A stretch of DNA of 64,000 bases, from positions 1 to 64,000 of the forward strand of contig CAWEGI010000003.1 of NCBI GenBank assembly GCA_963808815.1, given 5' to 3'. Of this stretch, positions 37,644 to 46,819 are shown piece after piece. The position numbers were made by a program, and so were the translations under genes. The DNA is from DATBLE01 sp963808815. GTDB lineage: Bacteria; Actinomycetota; Thermoleophilia; Gaiellales; Gaiellaceae. A model generated the notes under the pieces. It saw nothing but the letters and a program-made list of their open reading frames with translations. It ran no database searches and was not told the origin of the DNA. The stretch's first letter is position 1. Each line of letters starts with the position of its first letter.

Positions 37644-38288
37644 GGCCCGTGCCCGCACCTCCTGGAGGAACTCGGCCCGCAGCGCCGGTTCCTCGAACGC
37701 GCCGCGCCAGAACGTGGTGACTGTCCGCGAATGCTCCTCGACGCCGCGCATCTGTGTGCAGAGGTGCGAGGCGGCGAGGTGGACGGCGACGCCGCGCGGC
37801 TCGATCAGCTCGTCGAGAGTGTCGGCGATCTGCTCCCCGAGCCGCTCCTGCACCGTGAAGCGGCGCGCGAACAGGCGCACCAGCCGCGTCAGCTTCGAGA
37901 TGCCGATGATCTGGTCGCCGGCGATGTAGCCCACGTGTGCGACGCCGTGAAACGGCAACGCGTGGTGCTCACAGAGGCAGACGAACGCGATTGGCCCCTC
38001 GACGATCTGCCCGGCGAGCGCGAGCGAGAGCTCCGGCGCCTCGCTCGGAAAGGCGGTCATCAGCTTCTCGTCGCCGTCGTAACCGGCCGTCGCGTCGTGG
38101 AGCGCACGCAGGAACCGCGCCGGTGTCTCCCGCGTCCCCGGCGTGGCCAGGTCCATCCCGAACGCAGTGAAGATCTCGCCGATGTGCTGCTCGAAGCGCC
38201 TCCACTCCGCGGGCGAGACGTCGCGGGGCGAGGCGTAGAGATTCGCTTCGGGCGTCTGCCTCAGGTCGACGACTGCTTCCAGATCCAC
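37641..38288 (-). CDS. folE: GTP cyclohydrolase I
   Basis: A protein of about 215 residues with all FolE motifs: the zinc and active-site stretch FVCLCEHHALPFHGVAHVGY, GISKLTRLVRLFARRFTVQE, RLGEQIADTL, and SHLCTQMRGV with the second zinc Cys. It converts GTP to 7,8-dihydroneopterin triphosphate, the first step of folate and tetrahydropterin synthesis. Two tandem GTG codons are possible starts; the second (38288) has the better spacing from GGAGG, while the first shares a base with the stop of the upstream gene. The stop overlaps the reductase frame. Confidence 0.95.
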   Translation of the reverse strand: MDLEAVVDLRQTPEANLYASPRDVSPAEWRRFEQHIGEIFTAFGMDLATPGTRETPARFLRALHDATAGYDGDEKLMTAFPSEAPELSLALAGQIVEGPIAFVCLCEHHALPFHGVAHVGYIAGDQIIGISKLTRLVRLFARRFTVQERLGEQIADTLDELIEPRGVAVHLAASHLCTQMRGVEEHSRTVTTFWRGAFEEPALRAEFLQEVRARA

Positions 38289-38290
38289 CA

Positions 38291-39088
38291 CTACCTCCCG
38301 TTTTCTCGATTTACGTGACGGCGGAGCAGGAGCTCACGCCGGAATGCGAGCGGTACGAGCGCGACGGCGCAGCCGATCGCGACCCACGCATAGGCAGCCG
38401 GCGCGCCGGCCGCGAGGCAGACGCCGAGCGCGGCCAGCTGCGTGCTCAGGCCGAAGTTGGCGAGCACCGCGACGGTGGCACGGTCGTGGTACCTCAGCCT
38501 CGCTTCCGGGCTGCGTCCGCGGAGACGCCGCTCCACGAAGCCCTCGACCAGCCGGTCCTGCGGCGCGTACACCAGGGCGTAGAAACGGGCGAGGACGCCG
38601 GCCAGTCCGGTCGCCTCGGGCATCGCCTCGGACGGCTCGCGGTGCTCGCGTCGGTAGAGCCGCTCGGCGTTGTAGTTGACGCCGAGCGCGAGGGTCAGGC
38701 ACGCGAAACCGGCTGCGGCGAGCACCCACCTGCCGGTCGCCCAGCCGATCCCGGTGAAGAGCGCCGCGTCGACGAGGAGATCCGACTCGGAGTCGAGGTA
38801 GCGCCCCAGCGCCGTCACCCGCCCCGTAGCCCGGGCGAGCTGCCCATCGGCGTTGTCGAGCACGGTCTTCAGCTGCAGGAGCAGAGCGGCCGCGACGAGC
38901 GACCCGCTGCCGATCCCGTAGGCGGCGACCAGCCCGGTTGCCCCGGCGGCGATCACCACCGCCGGCGGTGGGACGCGCAGCGGCGTGAGCGCCACCACGA
39001 CGAGGTGCGCGGCCGGCCGGAAGACGTACTCGCAGAGCAGCTCCGTACCGTGCCGCGGCTTCCTCGACCAGCGCAGCCGGTCCGCCAT
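38291..39088 (-). CDS. CDP-alcohol phosphatidyltransferase family protein
   Basis: A polytopic membrane protein of about 265 residues. The signature D-x2-DG-x2-AR-x8-G-x3-D-x3-D is complete in DNADGQLARATGRVTALGRY followed by LDSESD. It transfers a phospho-alcohol from a CDP-linked donor to an acceptor. The acceptor (inositol, glycerol phosphate or another alcohol) is not readable from sequence. The C-terminal helices FGLSTQLAALGVCLAAG and WVAIGCAVALVPLAF complete the usual six. ATG 39088 is used. It is divergent from the pterin dehydratase-like gene and joins folE with a TAGTG overlap. Confidence 0.88.
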   Translation of the reverse strand: MADRLRWSRKPRHGTELLCEYVFRPAAHLVVVALTPLRVPPPAVVIAAGATGLVAAYGIGSGSLVAAALLLQLKTVLDNADGQLARATGRVTALGRYLDSESDLLVDAALFTGIGWATGRWVLAAAGFACLTLALGVNYNAERLYRREHREPSEAMPEATGLAGVLARFYALVYAPQDRLVEGFVERRLRGRSPEARLRYHDRATVAVLANFGLSTQLAALGVCLAAGAPAAYAWVAIGCAVALVPLAFRRELLLRRHVNRENGR

Positions 39089-39098
39089 ACTCCGGGCC

Positions 39099-39329
39099 GT
39101 GGGCTGGGCCGAAGCGGACGGAGCGCTGGAGCGGGAGCTGGAGTTCGCTTCGTTCCCCGAGGCGATCGCATTCGTCGACCGTCTCGCCGAGCTGGCCGAG
39201 GCGGAGAACCACCACCCCGACATCGACATCCGGTACCGGCGGGTGCGCGTCCGCTGGACGACCCACTCCGCCGGTGGAATCACCGACCGCGACCGCGAGC
39301 TCGCCGCCCGCACCGACGAGCTGGTCTGA
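39099..39329 (+). CDS. Pterin-4a-carbinolamine dehydratase-like protein
   Basis: A 76-residue protein with the PCD/DCoH signature: LEFASFPEAIAFVDRLAELA, then ENHHPDIDIRY with the catalytic His pair and THSAGG with the third conserved His. It dehydrates 4a-hydroxytetrahydropterins in the recycling branch. The GTG start leaves the N-terminal helix and strand short compared with the usual 95 residues. The frame stays open upstream (ILRAVGW), but the divergent gene starts there. Only one base separates its stop from the convergent flavoprotein. Proximity to folE supports pterin metabolism. Confidence 0.85.
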   Translation: MGWAEADGALERELEFASFPEAIAFVDRLAELAEAENHHPDIDIRYRRVRVRWTTHSAGGITDRDRELAARTDELV

Positions 39330-40502
39330 TCAGGCGAGGTCGCCAAGCGCTGCCTCGTCGACGGGCTCACCGGCCCGGATCAGGTCGCGCGCGGCGTCCA
39401 CCTTGCCCCAGACGTCCCAGAGCAGGAATCCACGCGGGCGATTCTCGTCGTCCACGTAGGCAATAACGCCCTTGCGGTTCGGCTCCTTCCACGACGCGAT
39501 CGACCGCAGGCGCGAGTCGAGGTCGCCGACCGCCTCGTAGCCCAGGTCGAACAGGTCGGAGTAGAAGAACGGCAGGTGGTCGTAGGGCTGCCCGGCGCCG
39601 GCCATGTTCGCGCCCACGGTCTGGCCGTGCGTGTTGGCGTGGTCCTCGTGCTCGACCCGCCCCGCATGGCCGAGCGCGGCGAGCGGGAACCGGGCGACGT
39701 CGCCCGCGGCGAACACGTCGTCCCGCCCGCCGGCCCGGCCGAGCTCGTCGACGACGATGCCGTCGTCGACGGGCAGCCCGATCGCTGCAGCGAGGTCGGT
39801 CGCCGGCTCGATGCCGAGCCCGGCGATCACACCGTCGGCTTCGAGCTCGGTGCCCCCGCCCGTCCGCACGGTGCCGTTTTCGGCGCTCACGACGGTCTCG
39901 CCGGCGAGCACCTCCACGCCTTTCTCTCTGTAGTAGTCGGTGACGAAGGCGGACAGCTCGCCCGGGAAGAGACGCGCGCAGATTCCAGGATCGGGGAAGA
40001 CCATGGTCACCCGGCAGCCGTTCGAGGCCAGTGCGGCGGCGATCTCCGAGCCGATGAATCCGCCGCCGACGACGACGAAGCGGGCGCCGTCCTGCGCGAG
40101 GCCGCGGACGCGCCGGTAGTCGTCGAGCGTGCGGTAGTACACGACCCCGTCGGCGCCGCCGGGCAGATGCCGCGGCCGGCCACCCGTCGCGAGCAGCAGC
40201 TTCTCGTAGCGGTACGTGCTGCCGGCGTCGTCCGTCGCGATATGCGCGTCCGCGTCGACCGAGACGACCGTGCGTCCGAGACGCAGGTCGACGTCGAGCT
40301 GGTCGGTGCCGCGCCAGATCTTCTCCTCGTCGCCGCCCGACCAGAGGCCCTTCGTGAGCGGCGGACGCTTGTACGGCGGATGCGTCTCCGTGCCGACCAG
40401 CGTGACGGCGCCGTCCGGGTCGTGCTCGCGGATGCCCTTGCAGGCGGCATCGCCGGTCATGCCTCCGCCCACGACCAGGTAGCGCGTCTCGGTCTCGGTC
40501 AC
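39330..40502 (-). CDS. FAD/NAD(P)-dependent ferredoxin-reductase-like oxidoreductase
   Basis: A 390-residue pyridine nucleotide-disulphide fold protein. The FAD motif is YLVVGGGMTGDAA and the NAD motif is FVVVGGGFIGSEIAAAL. ADGVIAGLGIEPATDLAAA and DVFAAGDVARFPLA follow, and the C-terminal domain YDHLPFFYSDLFDLGYEAVG is of the BphA4/AIF type. No redox CxxxxC is present. It probably moves electrons from NAD(P)H to a ferredoxin or directly to oxygen-type acceptors. Its GTGA overlap with the anti-sigma gene makes it the third gene of the ECF sigma operon, so it is likely part of a stress or redox response. Confidence 0.88.
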   Translation of the reverse strand: MTETETRYLVVGGGMTGDAACKGIREHDPDGAVTLVGTETHPPYKRPPLTKGLWSGGDEEKIWRGTDQLDVDLRLGRTVVSVDADAHIATDDAGSTYRYEKLLLATGGRPRHLPGGADGVVYYRTLDDYRRVRGLAQDGARFVVVGGGFIGSEIAAALASNGCRVTMVFPDPGICARLFPGELSAFVTDYYREKGVEVLAGETVVSAENGTVRTGGGTELEADGVIAGLGIEPATDLAAAIGLPVDDGIVVDELGRAGGRDDVFAAGDVARFPLAALGHAGRVEHEDHANTHGQTVGANMAGAGQPYDHLPFFYSDLFDLGYEAVGDLDSRLRSIASWKEPNRKGVIAYVDDENRPRGFLLWDVWGKVDAARDLIRAGEPVDEAALGDLA

Positions 40503-40747
40503 GAGTTTCTCCCTTCGGGGTTTGCTGGCTCGGACGCCAGCAGCGCCCGCAGGCTGTCGTGCTCCTCGCGGCAGGCCGGGCAGCCGCGCAGGTGGGCGCG
40601 CATGCCGGGGACGATGCGGTCGGCGTTCTCGCCGGCCAGTTCGAGCTCGACGTAGCGGTCGAGCTCGGCGAAGCAGGCGTCGCAGCCGAGCTCGGCCTCG
40701 CCGGGGCCGAGCAGGCGCACGAGCTCGGAGCTCAGTTCGGGGGTCAT
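40499..40747 (-). CDS. Anti-sigma factor-like zinc-finger protein
   Basis: An 82-residue protein with two cysteine pairs: LGCDACFAEL and the zf-HC2-like MRAHLRGCPACREEHDSL, giving the H-x3-C-x2-C pattern of zinc-binding anti-sigma domains. It has no transmembrane helix, so it is a soluble RsrA-like type. It overlaps both the sigma factor stop (ATGA) and the flavoprotein start. It is expected to bind and hold the ECF sigma factor; loss of zinc by oxidation is a known release mechanism in this class, inferred here. Confidence 0.85.
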   Translation of the reverse strand: MTPELSSELVRLLGPGEAELGCDACFAELDRYVELELAGENADRIVPGMRAHLRGCPACREEHDSLRALLASEPANPEGRNS

Positions 40748-41406
40748 CCGGTTCCCTCCTCGAAGGCGTCGAGGTCGAAGCCCGCCTTCGTCAGATGCGT
40801 TCGAAGCTTGCGTCGTGCGTCGTGCACGGTCTTGTAGAGCGCGCCGCGGGTGGTGCCGAGGCGCTCGGCCAGGACGTCGATGGGAACGCCGTTGAGCGCG
40901 AGGGCGACGAGCACGGTCCGCTGTCGGGGCGTCAGCACGGTTTCGATTCCCTCCTGGATCGCCGCCAGCAGTGCACTCTGCTCGGCCGTTTCCACCGGGC
41001 CGGGATCGCGGCTGGGGACGAGTGTCCAGCTCTCGGGCTCGAGCGGCAGCTCCCGTCCCTGCCAGGCACGGCGCCGGAGCTTCACGGCCGCCTCCAGCAG
41101 CGCGAACTTGTACGCCCAGGTGGTGAAACGGCTGGCGCCGCGGAAGTCGTCGAGCCGCGCCAGCACCGAGACAGCCGCGTCGTCGGCGGCCTCCTCGGCA
41201 ATCTCGCCCAGCTCGCCGCCGCGGAGATGGGGAAGAGCCGGCCGGCGGCGGGCGATCTCGAAGCGAGCGGCGCGGACGAGCAGCTCGCGCAGGCGTGCGA
41301 CCGCGGCTTCGTGACGTGGGCCGTAGGCGCGCAGGTCGTCGAGCCACGCCTGCGACTCGGAGTCGAGGAGAACCCGCGTTCGCGACCCGGTCATCGTTGC
41401 CATCAT
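40744..41406 (-). CDS. ECF-type RNA polymerase sigma factor
   Basis: A 220-residue sigma-70 family protein. Region 2 has EEAADDAAVSVLARLDDFRG followed by ASRFTTWAYKFALLEA, with the promoter-melting aromatic cluster. Region 4 has VLTPRQRTVLVALALNGVPI and VLAERLGTTRGALYKTVHDA, the -35 recognition helix. An N-terminal extension of about 30 residues precedes region 2. It starts at ATG 41406. It is the first gene of the operon with the zinc anti-sigma factor and a flavoprotein. Autoregulation is usual, but no promoter motif can be assigned from one copy. Confidence 0.9.
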   Translation of the reverse strand: MMATMTGSRTRVLLDSESQAWLDDLRAYGPRHEAAVARLRELLVRAARFEIARRRPALPHLRGGELGEIAEEAADDAAVSVLARLDDFRGASRFTTWAYKFALLEAAVKLRRRAWQGRELPLEPESWTLVPSRDPGPVETAEQSALLAAIQEGIETVLTPRQRTVLVALALNGVPIDVLAERLGTTRGALYKTVHDARRKLRTHLTKAGFDLDAFEEGTG

Positions 41407-41452
41407 CGACGTTAGTGTCCGGCGGGCCGCGGTCCTTACGTCGGATGTGGGT

Positions 41453-44400
41453 TCAGAAGCGCGAGGCGGCCGGTGGGCTGAACGGGCTCGTCGTGATCGT
41501 ATTGCCCGCGATGTCCTCGAGGGACGATGACGGGGTGTAGGTGGGAGTCCCGACGGCGATGCCGGTGTTCGCGATCCCGCCGCTAGGAGTGCCCAATCTG
41601 ACCGTGAGCGTGTGTGAAGTCGGGTTCCAGGTCAGCTGCGACTGTGCTCCGCTGAATGTTCGTGTGGCACCGACGTAATTGCCGCCGAGCGTGATCGAGC
41701 CGAGGTGGAAGTTCCCCGTGCCACCGCAGTTCGCCGCCCCGACGGCAGTGATCGTCAAGGTGTCGTTCGAACCAGTGTCCGTGATCTGGGCGACGATCGA
41801 AGCGCCCGTAAGGGTTTGGTTTCCGGTGTTCGTCCAGCTCGAGCAGAAGGTGGTGGCGTCGAGCTGCTCCGAGTACGTGATAGCCAGCGTGTCGCGGTTG
41901 TCGGCGGTACCTGCGGTTCCGTTGCCGTTCGCAAGGACGACGTTCGTCGGTGCAGGCGCGGTCTTGTCGATGCAGATGACCGTCGCGGCGGTCTTGACCG
42001 CTTCCTGGTTGCCGACGTTGTCGACGGTGAAGTACTTGATCGTGTAGGTGCCTTCCGCCGAGAGTGCGATCGACGTGCCCTGGCTCGAGCTCGTGGTCGG
42101 CGTCGTGCCGTTGGTCGTGTAGTAGGTGGTCGCCGCGCCCGAGGCCGAGTCGGTCGGCGTCAGCGTCACCGTCTGGGTCGTGTTCTTGCACGCGGTCCCG
42201 ATCGACGCCGTGTTGTCGGTCGTCGCGGGCGCGGTCGAGTCGTTCGTGAAGGTCAGCGACGGCGCCGTGGTCGTGTTCCCGGCTGCGTCGGCCCCCGTCA
42301 CGGCCTCGGTCGGTGAGGAGTTCGTGCCGGCGCTCCAGCTGAAGAGGTTCGAGACGTATGGGCCGCCGGAGGGCGTCGTCTTCACGTCGGGCGTGGTGTG
42401 CGTCCAGCCCGTGGCCGTTCCACCGAGCGCGGGGAAGGTGCTCGAGGCCGCGCCGGAGGTCGCGTCCGAGACAGTGTTCTGGATCGAGAAGGACCCGACG
42501 GCTGCGCCGCGGTAGTAAACCGTGCTCCCGCCGACGAACGAGCCCCCTGTCTTGTTGGTCAGGGCGAGCGAGTTGGCCGGGGCGACGTTGTCGAGCTTGA
42601 TGTGGGTGGTGTTGGCGGTCTCGGTGTTGCCGGCGTTGTCCACCGACCAGTAGGTGACGGTGTGATCGCCCTGCGTGGAGATGGTCACGGTGCCGCTGTA
42701 GGTCTGCTGACCACCGCCGTCGACCGTGTAGAAGCGGTTCGCCACGCCTGACGTGGCGTCGGTGGCGGCCAGGGTGAAGGTGACGCTCGCCCGCTTGAAC
42801 CAGTTGTTGGTGCCGTCGGGCGCAGCCGGAGTCGTCGCGATGGTCGTCGCCGGGGCGACGTTGTCGAGCTTGATGTGGGTGGTGTTGGCGGCCTCGGTGT
42901 TGTCGGCGTTGTCGACCGACCAGTAGGTGAGGGTGTGGTCGCCTTGTCCGGAGACTGTGACGGTGCCGCTGTAGGTCTGCTGGGCGCCGCCGTCGACCGT
43001 GTACAGCGTGGAGGCCGTGCCGGAGGACGCGTCCGATGCGCCGAGCGTGAACGTGACGCTCGAGCGCTGGAACCAGCTGTTCGCGCCGTCGGGGCTCGCG
43101 GGGCTCGTGGCGATCGTCGTGACCGGCTTGACGTTGTCCAGCTTGATGTGGGTGGTCGCAGCCGCCTCGGTGTTGCCGGCTGCGTCGACCGACCAGTAGG
43201 TGACGGTGTGATCGCCCTGGGTGGAGATGGTGACGGCGCCTGAGTAGGTCTGCTGGCCGCCGCCGTCGATCGTGTAGTAGCTGTTCGCGACGCCGGAGGT
43301 CGCGTCCGTCGCGGCCAGGGTGAAGGTGACGCTCGAGCGCTGGAACCAGTTGTTCGAGCCGTCCGGGCTCGCCGGCGCAGTGGTCAGCGTCGTCGAGGGC
43401 TTGACAAGGTCGACCTTGATCGCGGCGCTCGTGGTCGCGCTCTCGGTGTTGCCGGCGGTGTCGACGGACCAGTAGCTGACGGTGTGGGAGCCCTGCGGTA
43501 TCGAGACCGCGCTCCCCGTGTACGTCTGGGTTGTCCCCCCGTCGATCTCGTAGAGGGTGGACGCCACTCCGGAGGTCGCATCCGAGCCGCTGAGGGTGAA
43601 CGAGGTTGCCGAGACCCGCCAGCCGTTGGTGCCGTCAGGCGAGGCCGGGCTGATCGCGATCGAGGTCGACGGCTTGACCGTGTCGACCTTGATCGTCGAG
43701 GTCGTGGTCGCGCTCTCGGTGTTGCCGGCGCTGTCCTCCGACCAGTAGGTGATCGTGTGCTGGCCGTCGGGGATCGAGACCGCCCCGGAATAGGTCTGCG
43801 TCGCCCCGCTGTCGATCCTGTAGAGCGTCGAGGCCACGCCCGAGGTCGCGTCCGACGCGCTCAGCGCGAACGACGGCGTCGTCGAGTACCAGCCGCCCGA
43901 GCCGTTCGGGGCCGCGGGTGTGACTGCGATCGAGGTCGACGGCTTGACGTTGTCGAGCTTGATCGTGCCGGCCTTGCGCATCCTCGGTGTTCCCGGCGTT
44001 GTCGACCGACCAGTAGGTGATCGTGTGCGTGCCCTGCCCCGACACCGTCACCGCGCCCGTGTAGGTCTGGGTGGCGCCGCCGTCCACGGTGTAGAAGCTC
44101 TGTGCCACGCCAGAGCGAGCGTCTGAGCCGGTCAGGCCGAACTGCACGCTCGTCTGCTGGAACCAGCCGTTCGAACCGTCCGGGCCGGCCGGGGTCGTCG
44201 CCAGCGTGGTCGACGGCTTCGTCGCGTCGATCTTCACCGTCGCGGTCTTCGCCGGCACCTCGACGTTCCCGGCATCGTCGGTGGCGTAGAAGGCAATCGT
44301 GTGCGTCCCGTCGTTCGATCCGTCGGCCGGGGCCGGGACGGTGACGTTCCCGCTCGTCCCGTTGATCGTCTGCGACGATCCTCCGTCGACCTGGTACGTG

Positions 44401-45270
44401 ATCGTCGCGACCCCGGAGCCGGCGACGCCGTCCATGGCAGAGAGCCCGACGACGACGTCGCTCGCATGCCAGGCGGTGTCCACGCCGCCCGCGGAGCTGG
44501 TTGGCGGGAGCGGTGTCGACGAGGATCGCGGCGCTCGCCTGCGAGGGATAGGGAGCAGCGTCGCCGACCGCGAAGATCGAATGCGGGCCGTCGGCCGGCC
44601 GCGGAAGCGTGATCGAGACGGTCGCGTTGCCGCTCCCGTCGGCGGCCGCCGGCGACCCCGCCAGCGTCGTGCCGGACGTGGAGTCGTCGAGCCGGTACGT
44701 GACCCCCTCGTGCGAGGCGAAGCCGCTCAGCGACCCGCTCAGCGTCGCCGGGCTCGAGCCGCCGGAGAACGCCGCAAGCCCCAGTGTCGACTGGGCGAGA
44801 GTCAGGCTCCCCGCGCCGATGGTCACGGTTCCGCTCTTCGTGCTCTCCGTGCCGCGCCAGTTGGCGCCGATCACCGGCGTGATCGTGTACTGCCAGCTCC
44901 CGAACGGCACCGCGGTCTCGGTGCAGCTGAGCGCGGTGACGACGCCGCCGCAGCCGGCGAGCGTGATCTGAGGCGCGTACGGCGGGTTCGCGTCGTAGCG
45001 GGTGACCAGATAGCCGTCGACCGGCTGGCCGTTCGCCAGGGCCGTGGCTTCCCAGGAGAGCGTGACCGCCCGGCCCGGCTGGCTGCTGACGCTCGTCGGC
45101 GGCGTGCCCGGTGCCACCGATGTGGCGGCTGCTCCGCCGGCGCTGCCGGCGGAGGCGGCGCCGCTGAAGTACGCGAGGAGACCGCTCGCGAGTCCGCCGG
45201 CCACGAGCACGACCGCCGAGACCACGAGCAGCCGCCGCCGGCCGAGCAGGCGAACCAGGGCGGCGGTCAT
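41453..45270 (-). CDS. Giant secreted repeat protein with OmpL47-like Ig repeats (two frameshifts)
   Basis: About 1270 residues after correction for single extra bases near 44500 and 43979. The N-terminus has a signal/anchor helix (LLVVSAVVLVAGGLASGLLA) followed by YFSGAASAGS and a fibronectin-III-like domain (VTLSWEATALANGQPVDGYL). Then come six to seven OmpL47-type repeats of about 91 residues, each with KPST-x-I-x-x-PAAPDG, NNWF, FTLAATDATSGV, YTVDGG-x-QQTYSG and GDHTVTYWSVDNAGNTE. The C-terminal 330 residues hold further Ig-like domains (DNTASIGTACKNTTQTVTLT; LAITYSEQLDATTFCSSWTN). No sortase motif is seen. It looks like an adhesin or fibre-associated surface protein and is the last gene of its operon. 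Confidence 0.75.
42585..44270 (-). repeat. Tandem repeat array, about 273-bp unit, within the giant surface protein
   Basis: The string GATGTGGGTGGT recurs at 42599, 42872 and 43145, exactly 273 bp (91 codons) apart. More diverged units continue to about 44270. Neighbouring units are close to identical over long stretches, so recombination or slippage between them is expected. Confidence 0.85.
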
Positions 45271-46254
45271 CCCGTCGCCGTCCCCGCGTAGGTGAGACTC
45301 ACCGAGGCGTTCCGGCAGACATCCTGGTTCCCGGCGTCGAGCATCCGCAGTTGTGGCCAGTCGGACTGGTCGACCCCGAGCTGCTGAAGGGACGCGGTTG
45401 CCCCGGCCGGCACTGTCGGCGTCGCCCGCAACTGCTGCGACACGCTGAAGTTGGCCGCGCCGCAGCCGCCGGCGGAGGTGCCCGTCACGGACACGGTCAC
45501 GCTCTGGACCGTGATCGGCGCCGGATGCGAGTTGGTGAAGACGAGGTTCAACGGCACGGCGGCGGCGCCCGGATAGAGCAGCGCGCCGTACGTCGGGTTG
45601 CCGGAGATCGAGAACGTCACGGCAGGCAGGGGTGACGACCCAGGTGGCGCACGATGCCCCGCTCGCGTTCCCCGCCTTGTCCAGGGATCGCACGCAGAGC
45701 GCGTGGACGCCGGTCGTCAGCCCGCGGTAGCGCTTGCTGCGCCCGCAGCGCGAGTACGCGGCGCCGTCGAGCTCGCATTGGAACTTGGCCTTGCGCTCGG
45801 CGTCGCCCCACCGGAACGTGGCCTTCGTCTCGCTCGTGGAGTCAGGCGGTGTCTTCGTGAAGACGGGCGGCGGCGGGGCCTGCGTGTCGACCGTCCAGGT
45901 CGTCTCCGCAGGTTTTCCGATCGCCGCTCCGAACTGCGCCTCGACCCGGAGGATGTGCGCGCCCTCGGCGAGCGGGCCCGCGTAGGAGATCGATCCGGTC
46001 GTTCCGCTGCCGCACGCGGCGAAGGCGCCGGCGTCGAGCGAGCACAGGAAGTCGACCGGGGTCGTGCTGCTGTAGCCGAAGGCCGCGTGAGCCTGGTTGG
46101 TCAGCTTCGGCGGCGCGGCCGTGATCTTGGGCGCGGCCGGGCCCGATGTTTTCGAGCCGCTCAGCGCGGCGTAGGCGCCGCCGGTCGCGAGCCCGAGCAG
46201 CCCCACCAGCAGCGCCGCCAGTGACGCTCTCCGGCCGATGCGTAGCGTTTTCAC
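45267..46254 (-). CDS. Secreted Ig-like/linker surface protein (one frameshift)
   Basis: About 328 residues after correction for one extra base near 45624. The start is GTG with signal sequence ASLAALLVGLLGLATGGAYA. Residues 45-190 carry two modules with paired cysteines (TTPVDFLCSLDAGAFAACGS; KFQCELDGAAYSRCGRSKRY) of the type found between Ig-like domains in actinobacterial surface proteins. The C-terminal 115 residues (VTFSISGNPTYGALLYPGAA, LVFTNSHPAPITVQSVTVSV) resemble the CalY/TasA-like beta domain of its operon neighbours. It overlaps the giant gene by ATGA and the upstream gene by GTGA. Confidence 0.72.
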
Positions 46255-46746
46255 GGGCCCGTCGCCAGGGAGATCGTGAAGGTCGCGCCCTGGCACGCGT
46301 TCGCGGCGGAGGTGTCCATGCTGATCGCTCCGCTGAGTTGGAGGTCGAGGGTTCCGTCGGTCGTCCCGATCGCGCGCCGGGACGTCCCAGCCGGCGCCGC
46401 CGTTGTTCTGGCTGGTGAAGTGGAGGGCGGAGGTGTCGCAGCCGGAGTGCGCCGAGTCGACCCCGATGCCGCCGCTACCCAGGACGAGCGAGTTGATCCG
46501 CACCGGGAAGGGGTTCGGGTTCGAGACCGTCGCGTCGACCTCGCCCGATCCGCCCGGATAGAGCAGGTTCGCGGTCGGCGTCTGCGCAGCGATCGACAGC
46601 GGGTCGGGGGACGCGACCGAGGCGCTGCCGCTTCCGTGCCCGGCGGAGGAGTAGTAGGCGACAGCGCCGCCCGAAAGGGCCAACGCCGTGGCAGCCGCTG
46701 CCATGACCGCGAGCAGCGTCTTCCTGTTCCTGATCCTCCGCCTCAT
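46251..46746 (-). CDS. CalY/TasA-like secreted protein (one frameshift)
   Basis: About 164 residues. The N-terminal signal KTLLAVMAAAATALALSGGA ends with VAYYSS, the AY(F/Y)S pattern of SipW-dependent signal peptides of the camelysin/TasA group. SANLLYPGGSGEVDATVSNP and FPVRINSLVLGSG form the beta domain. Near 46374 one extra base changes frame; the corrected end is DTSAANACQGATFTISLATG before TGA 46251. Proteins of this class build extracellular fibres in Bacillus; a comparable role here is inference. No SipW-type signal peptidase gene is in the window. Confidence 0.7.
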
Positions 46747-46819
46747 GGTCCCTTCTCAGCTGGTCGCCACCTGCACGACGGAGGGCCCGAACGGGCGAGC
46801 CCTCCGGCGCGCGGGGTCG

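Noticed and set aside
42585..44270. CRISPR array
   Set aside because: The repeat unit is 273 bp and coding, without short direct repeats or unique spacers.
41705..44300. Several plus-strand frames opposite the giant surface protein
   Set aside because: They repeat with the same 273-bp period as the real gene and have no independent protein features.
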